Shown here one piece after another: positions 1-6,291 of a DNA stretch of 12,402 bases. Under the pieces are notes generated by a model. That model did no database searches. It worked only from the letters and a program-made list of their open reading frames with translations, and was not told the DNA's origin. This DNA comes from Polaromonas sp. (GTDB lineage: Bacteria; Pseudomonadota; Gammaproteobacteria; Burkholderiales; Burkholderiaceae_C). Position 1 is the first letter of the stretch, and every line of letters starts with the position of its first letter. The stretch covers positions 1-12,402 of the forward strand of contig JAJAYS010000377.1 in the NCBI GenBank assembly GCA_026786065.1. Reading direction: 5' to 3'. The position numbers were made by a program, and so were the translations under genes.

Positions 1-525
1 ACCCGCGACGACGGCTGGCGCCTGCTCAGCATTGGCCGGCTGATCGAGCGGCTCGGCACGCTTTCGACTTCTCTGGCGCACGCCTTTGCGACCGGCGCGG
101 TGCACGAAGCCGGCGGCTTTGCTGCGCTGCTGACGCTGGCCGACAGCACCATCACCTTCCATGCGCAATACCAGCAGCGGCGCGATGTGCCAGCGCTGCT
201 CGACCTGCTGGTGCTGGACCCGGAGAATCCGCGTTCGCTGGCCTGCGTCATCAGCAGCCTGCGCGGGCGGCTGGACCGGCTACGCGCCCGGGCCGGCGCC
301 GACCTGCCCGATCTGGCGGTCAACCTGCCCGACCCAGGCGACTGGCGCATCGGCGACTTCTGGAGCGCGGCCGAGTCGGCGGCCGCGGCTCCAGACGAAC
401 CGCATCGCAGCGCGCACGCCTTCGCGCAACTGGCGCAGGCCGCAGCCGATTTGTCGAACACCGTCGGCCGGCGCTATTTCAGCCATTCGGCCACCGACAG
501 CCAAAGCCACACCGTGGGAGCCTGA
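1..525 (+). CDS. alpha-E domain (DUF403) protein, C-terminal part, 5' truncated
   Basis: An open frame enters from the left edge and ends at TGA 523-525, giving 174 visible residues. The helical sequence matches the alpha-E / DUF403 family: an ADSTITFHAQY segment, then a VPALLDLLVLD segment and the family hallmark DPENPRSL, followed by a long acidic/alanine-rich helical tail. Alpha-E proteins occur next to, or fused to, a circularly permuted ATP-grasp enzyme and a transglutaminase-like protease. The protease is the next gene here, which supports the call. Whether this gene is a stand-alone alpha-E protein or the C-terminus of an ATP-grasp/alpha-E fusion, common in Burkholderiales, cannot be seen because the 5' end lies outside the window. 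The molecular function is unknown; a role in ATP-dependent peptide synthesis or tagging has been proposed for the cluster. No membrane segment or signal is visible. Confidence 0.9.
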   Translation, partial: TRDDGWRLLSIGRLIERLGTLSTSLAHAFATGAVHEAGGFAALLTLADSTITFHAQYQQRRDVPALLDLLVLDPENPRSLACVISSLRGRLDRLRARAGADLPDLAVNLPDPGDWRIGDFWSAAESAAAAPDEPHRSAHAFAQLAQAAADLSNTVGRRYFSHSATDSQSHTVGA

Positions 526-528
526 GCG

Positions 529-1470
529 ATGCTGCTGCGGGTGGTTCACGAAACGCGCTACCGCTACACGCCCGAGGTCGAGACCGCGCACCATGTGCTG
601 ATGCTGCGGCCGCTCGACAACGCCGTGCAGCAGCTCAAACGCTATGCATTGACCATAGCCCCGCTACCGGCCACGCGCCACGAGCTGATCGACAGCTTCG
701 GCAACAGCCGCACCTTCGTGACGATGCAGACGCCGCACGACACGCTTGAAGTCACGGCCGAAGCCATAGTCCGCGTCAACGCCTCGCCGCACTCTCGCGG
801 AGCAGGCTCAGGCTCAGCCGCGGACGCCGGCCTGCCGGCCGACCTGGCGTGGGACGTGGTACGCGAACGGCTGCGCTACCGCGCCGGTGGCCGCTACGAC
901 CGCGCCTCGGAATTTTTGTTCGCGTCGCCCTACGTGCCGCGCGACGACGCCTTTGCCGCCTTTGCCCTGCCGAGCTTCACTGCCGGCCGCCCACTGCTGC
1001 AGGCCGCGCGCTGCCTGATGCAGCGCATTCACGACGCGGTGCGCTACGAGCCCGACAGCACCGAAGTCGGCACCCCCGCGCTCGACGCGCTGCGCCAGGG
1101 CAAAGGCGTGTGCCAGGACTTCGCGCACATCATGGTTGCCTGCTGCAGGGCGATGGGCGTGCCGGCGCGCTACGTCAGCGGTTATCTGCTGACCCAGCCG
1201 CCACCGGGCCAGCCACGGCTGATCGGCAGCGACGCCTCGCACGCCTGGGCTTCGGTTTATTTGCCTGGCGCCGACGCCGGCATCGGCCGCTGGTTCGACT
1301 TCGACCCGACCAACCGGCGCTGCCCCGCCGAAGACTACGTGACCCTCGCCATCGGCCGCGACTTCCTCGACGTGTCGCCGCTGCGCGGCGTGCTGCGCGG
1401 CGGCGCCCGCCATCTGCTCGACGTCTCGGTGACGGTCGAGCCAATGGAGGATTTCCAGCTCACCGGCTGA
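529..1470 (+). CDS. bacterial transglutaminase-like cysteine protease
   Basis: This encodes 313 residues. The start ATG lies 3 nt after the upstream stop and 8 nt after a GGGAG ribosome-binding site (516-520), so the two genes are translationally close and probably one operon. Residues 1-85 form the N-terminal bacterial transglutaminase-like beta domain (VVHETRYRYTPEVETAHH). Residues about 160-265 are the papain-fold transglutaminase core with the complete triad: Cys195 in GKGVCQDFAH, His238 in ASHAWASVY and an Asp in FDFDPTN (probably D259). Family members are predicted to hydrolyse amide or isopeptide bonds rather than cross-link proteins. Residues 86-100 are a Gly/Ser/Ala-rich linker. With ATP-grasp and alpha-E proteins, the enzyme is proposed to process or remove a peptide made by the ATP-grasp partner; the substrate is not known. 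There is no signal peptide, so it is probably cytoplasmic. Length and motifs look intact. Confidence 0.93.
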   Translation: MLLRVVHETRYRYTPEVETAHHVLMLRPLDNAVQQLKRYALTIAPLPATRHELIDSFGNSRTFVTMQTPHDTLEVTAEAIVRVNASPHSRGAGSGSAADAGLPADLAWDVVRERLRYRAGGRYDRASEFLFASPYVPRDDAFAAFALPSFTAGRPLLQAARCLMQRIHDAVRYEPDSTEVGTPALDALRQGKGVCQDFAHIMVACCRAMGVPARYVSGYLLTQPPPGQPRLIGSDASHAWASVYLPGADAGIGRWFDFDPTNRRCPAEDYVTLAIGRDFLDVSPLRGVLRGGARHLLDVSVTVEPMEDFQLTG

Positions 1471-1510
1471 GCACAGCGGCAGGCCAGCCACCCGCTCGAG
1501 CCAGGCAGTC

Positions 1511-1566
1511 GCTATGCTTTCGATAGCTGATAACGCCCGTAAAATATGGTCTCTAAGCTTTTTTTT
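1511..1566. repeat. intergenic hairpin repeat, Comamonadaceae type (degenerate copy)
   Basis: In the 150-base gap after the transglutaminase gene, GCTAT (1511-1515) and ATAGC (1523-1527) form a perfect 5-bp inverted repeat. They are followed by an AT-richer segment around 1528-1557 and a run of eight T at 1559-1566. The order (GCTAT/ATAGC hairpin, a second half-preserved arm pair, then a T-tract) resembles short dispersed intergenic elements I recall from Polaromonas, Rhodoferax and Acidovorax. Only one copy is in this window, so repetition itself is not shown here. The second stem is poorly preserved, so this would be a decayed copy. It may end transcription of the upstream operon, but the T-tract is about 30 bases from the clear hairpin, so this is not a canonical terminator. 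A second T-run lies at 1590-1597. Confidence 0.45.
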
Positions 1567-1620
1567 CTTAAGAATTTCCCGCTGTAGCGCTTTTTTTCAC
1601 CCACCCTGACAGGACCCACC

Positions 1621-2079
1621 ATGAGCCCCATCGCCGAAAAACTCCGATCGCTGAACATCACGCTGCCCCCGGTCTCCACGCCTTCAGCCGCTTACGTGCC
1701 CTTCGTGCAAACCGGCAAGCTGGTTTTCATCAGCGGCCACATTGCCAAAAAAGACGGCAAGCCATGGGTCGGCCAACTAGGCAAGAACATGACCACCGAA
1801 GAAGGCCAGCGCGCCGCCCGCGCCATCGCCATCGACCTGATGGGCACGCTGCAGACCGCCGCCGGTGACCTGCAAAACGTCAAGCGCATCGTCAAGGTCA
1901 TGAGCCTGGTCAACTCGACTGCCGACTTCACCGAGCAGCATCTGGTCACAAACGGCGCGAGCGAGTTGTTCGGCGAGGTCTTCGGCGAGGCCGGCAAGCA
2001 TGCGCGCAGCGCGTTTGGCGTGGCGCAGATTCCGATGGGGGCGTGTGTCGAGATCGAGCTGATCGCCGAGCTGGCCTGA
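1621..2079 (+). CDS. RidA/YjgF/UK114 family protein (long subfamily)
   Basis: This encodes 152 residues, longer than the roughly 128-residue classical RidA. The start ATG has AGGA at 1611-1614, 6 nt upstream. The fold signature is clear: GKLVFISGHIAKKDGK (residues 32-47), a central helix around residues 60-83, and the C-terminal strand RSAFGVAQIPMGACVEIELIAEL. Arg129 falls where the carboxylate-binding Arg105 of E. coli RidA lies, so imine/enamine deaminase-type chemistry is possible. The extra length and the sequence place it in the YjgF-like subgroup often labelled 'endoribonuclease L-PSP' in proteobacterial genomes, whose substrates are mostly undefined. It is transcribed in the same direction as the downstream FAH-family gene, 49 nt away, so cotranscription is possible. 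No promoter stands out; a weak TAAAAT at 1540-1545 lies inside the repeat. Family assignment is firm; activity is not known. Confidence 0.93.
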   Translation: MSPIAEKLRSLNITLPPVSTPSAAYVPFVQTGKLVFISGHIAKKDGKPWVGQLGKNMTTEEGQRAARAIAIDLMGTLQTAAGDLQNVKRIVKVMSLVNSTADFTEQHLVTNGASELFGEVFGEAGKHARSAFGVAQIPMGACVEIELIAELA

Positions 2080-2128
2080 AAGCCATCCCAACAGGCGATC
2101 TGACTCCCCTGCCGGGTAACATCAGACG

Positions 2129-2896
2129 ATGCGATGGATTCGATTTCGCGACCTCGACGGTCGCCCCCTACATGCTCACGTCAACGGTGATCGGGTTCAA
2201 CCTGTCGAGGGCTCGCCGTTCGGCGCCTGGCGTGACCAGGGCGATGCGGTCGCCCTTGATTCGATAGCCTGGCTGCCGCCGGTGCAGCCATCGAAGGTCA
2301 TTGCGCTGTGGAAGAACTTTCACGCGCTCGCCGCCAAACAGCAGCAGACCGTTCCCGCCGAACCGCTGTATGCACTTCGCGCGCCCAGCAGCCTGGCTGC
2401 GCACCGGCAGCCGGTGATCAAACCGACGAGCTATGACGGCGCAGTTTTCTACGAAGGCGAGTTGGCACTCGTTGTCGGGCGCACGATGCGCGCAGTGGCA
2501 CCGGCCGACGTGCGGGCGCATCTGCTCGGCTGCACGATTGCCAACGACGTCACCGCGATGGAGCTGATCGCCCGGGATCCGAGCTTTGCGCAATGGTCGC
2601 GCGCCAAGAGTTTCGACACCTTTGGCGTCATCGGCCCGTGGATCGACACCGAATTTGACTGGACCGCAGCCTCGGTGCGTACGCGGGTCAACGGCCGCGA
2701 GCGGCAGAACTACCCGCTGGCCGACATGATCTTCGAGCCCGCCGACCTGCTGTCGCGACTGTCGCACGACATGACGCTGGAGCCAGGCGACGTGGTGCTC
2801 TGCGGCACCTCGGTCGGTGCCCTGCCGATGCGGCCGGGCAGCGAGATCGAGGTCGAGATCGACGGGCTGGGGGTCCTCGCCAACCGCTACGGCTGA
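2129..2896 (+). CDS. fumarylacetoacetate hydrolase (FAH) family protein
   Basis: This encodes 255 residues, the usual size for single-domain FAH-family enzymes (hydrolases, decarboxylases or isomerases of beta-keto acids from ring-cleavage pathways). The metal site is visible: E109 and E111 in FYEGELALVVG and D140 in NDVTAMEL. These are followed by the conserved WSRAKSFDTF.VIGPW block (residues 156-171, K160) and the C-terminal core DVVLCGTSVGALPM..GSEIEVEIDGLG. The GTSVGAL variant replaces the more common GTP.GVG loop, suggesting a specialised subgroup. No good Shine-Dalgarno sequence precedes the ATG; it was chosen because the protein begins like the family (MRWIRFRDLDG) and no better in-frame start is near. 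The gene converges on the ketopantoate-reductase pseudogene with only 20 bases between stops. The exact substrate cannot be told from sequence. Confidence 0.9.
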   Translation: MRWIRFRDLDGRPLHAHVNGDRVQPVEGSPFGAWRDQGDAVALDSIAWLPPVQPSKVIALWKNFHALAAKQQQTVPAEPLYALRAPSSLAAHRQPVIKPTSYDGAVFYEGELALVVGRTMRAVAPADVRAHLLGCTIANDVTAMELIARDPSFAQWSRAKSFDTFGVIGPWIDTEFDWTAASVRTRVNGRERQNYPLADMIFEPADLLSRLSHDMTLEPGDVVLCGTSVGALPMRPGSEIEVEIDGLGVLANRYG

Positions 2897-2916
2897 GGCG
2901 GACCGGTCGCCAGCGG

Positions 2917-3924
2917 TCAGGCCGGCTGCACTTCGAGCCGTCCACCCCGAAGGCTCAGCGTCCTGGTCAAAAGCGCTGCCGTCGCGTAAACCGCGTCGAT
3001 CGTCGGTGTCGGCGTGTCGGTGATGCGCGCCAGCTCGACCACGCTGCCCACCAACGCTTCCAGCTCCAGCGCGCGGCCGTGCTCGACGTCCTGCAGCATC
3101 GAGGTCTTGTGCGCGCCGACGCTTTCGGCACCGGCAATGCGCTGATCGAGTGAAACCTTGAACTCGACGCCGAGCTTTTCGCCGACGGCCTTCGCCTCGG
3201 TCATCATGCGGGCAGCCAGGTCCCGGCTGGGCGGGAAGCGGCAGATGTCTTCGAGCGTGGCGTGCGTCAGCGCACTGATCGGGTTAAAGCTCAGGTTGCC
3301 CCACAGCTTGACCCAGAGCTCGCTGCGGATGTCGCGCGACACCGGCGCCTTGAAGCCGGCCGCCATCAGCGACTTGGCTAATGCCTCGATGCGCGGCGTG
3401 CGCTGGCCGTCCAGCTCGCCCAGCGTGAAACGATTGCCTTCGACCAGCCTGACCACGCCCGGCTCGACCAGTTCGGCCGCCGGATAGACGATGCTGCCGA
3501 TGATCCGCTCGACCTCGATGCCTGCGGCCAAAGCTCCGCCGGGGTCCACACTCTCCAGCGTGCGGCCATCCAATGCGCCGCCAAGCCGCTGGAAGTACCA
3601 CCACGGCACGCCGTTGATCATCGTCACCACCATCGTCTCGGGCCCGAACAGTTTGCGCAGCCCCGGCAGCAAATCACGCACCTGATGCGCCTTGGTGGTC
3701 AGCAGCACCACGTCCTGCGGACCGGCCTCGGCCGGGTCTTGTACCGCGCGCACCGTGCTCGTGTGCTGCGTGCTGCCGTCCGGCAGCAGCAGGCGAAAAC
3801 CTTGCTAATTGATGTCTGCCAGATTCTTGTTGCGGGCTATGAACGTGACCTGTTCGCCTGCCAGCGCCAGCTTCGCGCCGAGGTAGCCGCCGATGGCGCC
3901 GGCGCCGACGATTGCGTACTTCAT
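2917..3924 (-). pseudogene. ketopantoate reductase family (PanE/ApbA) gene interrupted by an in-frame amber stop
   Basis: Read from ATG 3924, the frame encodes a textbook N-terminus (MKYAIVGAGAIGGYLGAKLA, GxGxxG at residues 7-12), then meets TAG at codon 40 (3807-3805, CTA on the + strand). It then continues in the same frame through a full ketopantoate-reductase body to TGA at 2919-2917, 335 sense/stop positions in all. Conserved residues survive beyond the stop: MINGVP (N104), K206 with N210/N214 in VKLWGNLSFNPISALT, and E281 in DVEHGRALELE, the usual catalytic and pantoate-binding set. A GGGGGAG ribosome-binding site lies 9 nt before the ATG, and the start is 3 nt from the stop of the upstream CoA ligase, so the pair forms an operon. 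Restart at GTG 3753 would give a 278-residue protein lacking the NADPH-binding loop, unlikely to work. A single base change or a sequence error explains everything. Family members include true panE and many paralogues; which one this was is unclear. Confidence 0.9.
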
Positions 3925-3927
3925 GAC

Positions 3928-5463
3928 CTACAACTCCCCCGCCACGTAGGAACCAAAGCCCAGGCCGATGCGCTGCGCGAGCCCGATTCGCTGCAATTTT
4001 CCGGTGGCGCCCTTGGGCAGTTCATCGACGAACAGAATTTTCTTCGGCACCTTGTAGGCGGCCACCCGCCGGGCGACAAACTGCTGCAGCTCGCGCTCGC
4101 TGCAGTCGTGGCCATCGTGCAGAACCACCATCGCGGCCACCTCTTCGCCGAGCCGCTTGTGCGGCGCGCCGAACACGATCACCTGAGCAACCGACATATG
4201 GTCGAGCATGATCTCGTCGATCTCGCGCGGGCTCACCTTCTCGCCGCCCCGGTTGATGATTTCCTTGAGCCGGCCGGTGATGCTCAGATAGCCTTCAGCA
4301 TCGAGCATGCCCTGGTCCCCGGTGCGGAACCAGCCATCGATGAAGGCTTCGGCATTGGCTTTCGGGTTGTTCTCGTAGCCTGCAGTGACGCTCGGCCCGC
4401 GGATCACGACCTCGCCCACCTCGCCCGCCCCCAGCAACCCGCCGTCTTCGCCGCGAATTCCAATTTCAGGGCCACCCGCGCGCCCGACCGAGCCGCGTTT
4501 GCGCTCCAGCGGCGGCAGCGGGTTCGAGGCCATCTGGTGCGCCGCTTCGGTCATGCCATAGGACTCGATCAGCGGCGCCTTGAACATCGTCTCAATCTGC
4601 CCGATGAGCTGCGGCGGCATCGCTGCCGATGACGAGCGGACGAAACGCAGCGGATGCCGCGCCAGCACGTCGGCGTTGTGCTTGCCGCGGCTGGCGATCG
4701 CAAGATGCATCGTCGGCACGGCCGTGTACCAGCTCGGGCGCGCTTCGTCCATCCACTTGAAGAATCGCAGCGCATTGAAGCCCGGTGTGCAGAACACCTG
4801 CGAGCCCGCCGACAGCGGCGCCAGCAGGCCGGCCAGCAGCCCGTGAATGTGGAATAGCGGCATGATGTTCAGGCCGATGTCCTGCGGCGTGAATTGCAGC
4901 GTGGCCGCGATCTGCCCGGCCGATGCGACCAGGTTGCCGCCAGAGAGCGGCACCCGCTTGGGTTTGGAGGTCGTGCCCGAGGTGTGCAGCACCATCGCCA
5001 CGTCTTCGGCCTGGGCCGGCCCGCCGCTGCCGCAGGGCGCGGCAGGAAGATCGCTGAAAGTGAACTGCCCGGCTGCGGCACCGTCTGCGACCACCAACTC
5101 GATGACCTGCACCCCCAGCTTGCGCGCGGCCTCCACCGCCGGCGACTGGCTGCCCTGCTCGACGATCAGCGCTTTGGCCTGAAGATCGTCCAGGTAAAAC
5201 TCGAATTCGTCCGCGCGGTAGGCCGGGTTCAGCGGTGCGCTGCCGACCGCACAGGCGCAGGCCACAAAACACGTCGCCATCTCGGGCCCGTTGGGCAGCA
5301 CGATCGCAACCCGGTCGTTGCGGCCGATGCCCGCCGCATTGAGCGACGCGGTCGTGGCGGCGACCAGGGCACGCAGCCCGCGATAGTCGAGCGGCGCGCG
5401 GCCCGGGGCTGCAATGGCGATGGCGTCGTCGGCACCGGTTTGAAGGAGAGCTTGAAGAGTCAT
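3928..5463 (-). CDS. AMP-forming acyl-CoA ligase, oxalyl-CoA synthetase-like (Pcs60/AAE3 type)
   Basis: This encodes 511 residues, full length for the adenylate-forming (ANL) superfamily. Motifs in order: phosphate-binding loop HTSGTTSKPK (160-169), FHIHGLLAGLL (204-214), YGMTEAAHQMASNPLPP (302-318), WFRTGD (378-383), the hinge GRLKEIINRGGEKVSP (397-412) and the catalytic lysine K489 in GATGKLQR. Ser instead of Gly after SGTT, and the AxHQM.SNPLP stretch after YGMTEA, are typical of plant AAE3 and yeast Pcs60 oxalyl-CoA synthetases and related bacterial enzymes, so oxalate or another small carboxylate is a reasonable substrate guess. Position 170 is Arg where the PKG motif usually has Gly. 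The enzyme is cytoplasmic, with no targeting signal. It is the first gene of an operon with the broken reductase. The ATG at 5463 lacks an obvious Shine-Dalgarno sequence. Superfamily is certain; the substrate is inferred. Confidence 0.92.
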   Translation of the reverse strand: MTLQALLQTGADDAIAIAAPGRAPLDYRGLRALVAATTASLNAAGIGRNDRVAIVLPNGPEMATCFVACACAVGSAPLNPAYRADEFEFYLDDLQAKALIVEQGSQSPAVEAARKLGVQVIELVVADGAAAGQFTFSDLPAAPCGSGGPAQAEDVAMVLHTSGTTSKPKRVPLSGGNLVASAGQIAATLQFTPQDIGLNIMPLFHIHGLLAGLLAPLSAGSQVFCTPGFNALRFFKWMDEARPSWYTAVPTMHLAIASRGKHNADVLARHPLRFVRSSSAAMPPQLIGQIETMFKAPLIESYGMTEAAHQMASNPLPPLERKRGSVGRAGGPEIGIRGEDGGLLGAGEVGEVVIRGPSVTAGYENNPKANAEAFIDGWFRTGDQGMLDAEGYLSITGRLKEIINRGGEKVSPREIDEIMLDHMSVAQVIVFGAPHKRLGEEVAAMVVLHDGHDCSERELQQFVARRVAAYKVPKKILFVDELPKGATGKLQRIGLAQRIGLGFGSYVAGEL

Positions 5464-5771
5464 TGTTGAATAGCCGGGCTGGCGCGGGTCTATTAAAAAG
5501 CGCCCGCATCGGGTTGTGACAGGTAAAACCGTGAGCCTCTATTCTCTTCGATGATCTTCGGGCCACATGTCGGAATTGGGCGGGTCAAAGCGGTCAGGAC
5601 TTCGCTTTCTTTGACGGTTTCGACTTACCAGCACGGTTGAGCGTGGCCGTCTGTCGGAAAAATGACCGGCAAACGCTGGCGCACCGAGGTCGTAGCCGTC
5701 GTGTGGCCGCGTCGATTGACCTGTTATCCATCGACCCGTTCCGCCACGAAAGCTGCGATGCCGGGCTGCCA
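5464..5771. other. gene-free stretch upstream of the CoA ligase
   Basis: These 308 bases lie between the ligase start and the antitoxin remnant. I see no convincing coding frame. The two long open frames, one on each strand, are rich in Arg and Pro, lack family features and begin with poor or non-ATG starts. The composition is more mixed than in the flanking genes (for example a TTAAAAA run near 5493-5499), in keeping with decayed or intergenic DNA. The promoter for the ligase operon should lie in the first part, but no clear -35/-10 pair stands out. It may be the eroded left flank of the toxin-antitoxin insertion; no terminal repeats are visible. Confidence 0.5.
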
Positions 5772-5999
5772 TTTACGAACGCTCACATAAACCACCTTCT
5801 GGACGCGGTCCTTGGCCTTCCGGTCGAGGAGCGCTCCGATTTGGCAGTTGCCCTTCCCGATGGGTTTGAGACAGCCGATGAGGCGACGATCTCCTGGGGA
5901 TGGCGCGCGGAGGTGAACCGGCGCCGCACAGAGTTGGGCGCTGGCCGAATGCAGGCAGCTTCCTGGACTGAAGTTTGCCAGCGACTCGGCTTCCTTTGA
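5772..5999 (+). pseudogene. remnant antitoxin, addiction-module component (TIGR02574 / Unstab_antitox)
   Basis: The 75-residue frame ending at TGA 5997-5999 matches the short antitoxins called 'putative addiction module component'. It has an N-terminal helix (NHLLDAVLGLPVEERSDLAVAL), a short acidic linker (DEATIS), then WRAEVNRRRTELGAGRMQAASWTEV and a hydrophobic end. In this family, which partners RelE/ParE-type toxins, the first residues would be about MTNA. Here the codon before TNA is TTT (5772-5774), so the start codon appears lost. The frame stays open upstream only to a TTG at 5637, through sequence unlike an antitoxin. No internal stop is present. The stop overlaps the position where the toxin should start, the usual coupled arrangement. 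It is probably not made as a normal antitoxin today, though a TTG-started extended protein cannot be ruled out. Confidence 0.72.
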
Positions 6000-6291
6000 G
6001 GTCCCTCAAGATCGAATTACTGCCCGAAGGGGAGGCAGAAGCCCGTGAAGCATTCCTCTGGTGTTTCGACCGAAGCCCGGTAGCTGCGGACGCCTTCCGC
6101 AGCGAGCCGTTTGACGCCATCGACGGTTTGGCCTCTACGGCCGGCGTTTGGCCCTAAGACGACAACGGGATTCGACGCTTCTACCTCAAGCCTTTCCCGT
6201 TCACCATCATGTAGGAGGGCACGGAGCAGCAAGTAACCGTTTTTGCATTGCGCATCAGCGCAGGCGGCCGGGGTACTAACAGGGTCGCTGA
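5999..6291 (+). pseudogene. degraded RelE/ParE-family toxin
   Basis: Frame-by-frame reading recovers almost a whole ParE-like toxin: SLKIELLPEGEAEAREAF, then WCFDRSPVAADAF, then the core DNGIRRFYLKPFPFTIM, then QVTVFAL, and after a shift HQRRRPGY and QGR before TGA 6289-6291. Lesions: the expected ATG overlapping the antitoxin TGA reads AGG (5999-6001). TAA interrupts at 6155-6157 just after VWP. TAG at 6212-6214 follows TIM, where the family normally has Tyr. One base appears lost around 6250-6252, because the HQRRRPGY tail lies in another frame. TAA at 6276-6278 sits where PGYW would have its Trp. The restored length, about 97 residues, is right for the family, whose members inhibit gyrase or cleave mRNA; which one applied here cannot be told. 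Several independent lesions mean old inactivation, not a sequencing slip. Confidence 0.85.

Noticed and set aside
2901..2918. GACCG ... CGGTC inverted repeat in the 20-base gap between the convergent FAH and reductase genes, as a bidirectional terminator.
   Set aside because: The stem is only 5 bp and no T-run follows on either strand.
3685..4632. Long + strand open frame of 315 codons opposite the CoA ligase and reductase.
   Set aside because: It lies antisense to a clear ANL-superfamily gene; its His/Arg/Ala-rich translation has no domain features and is a high-GC shadow.
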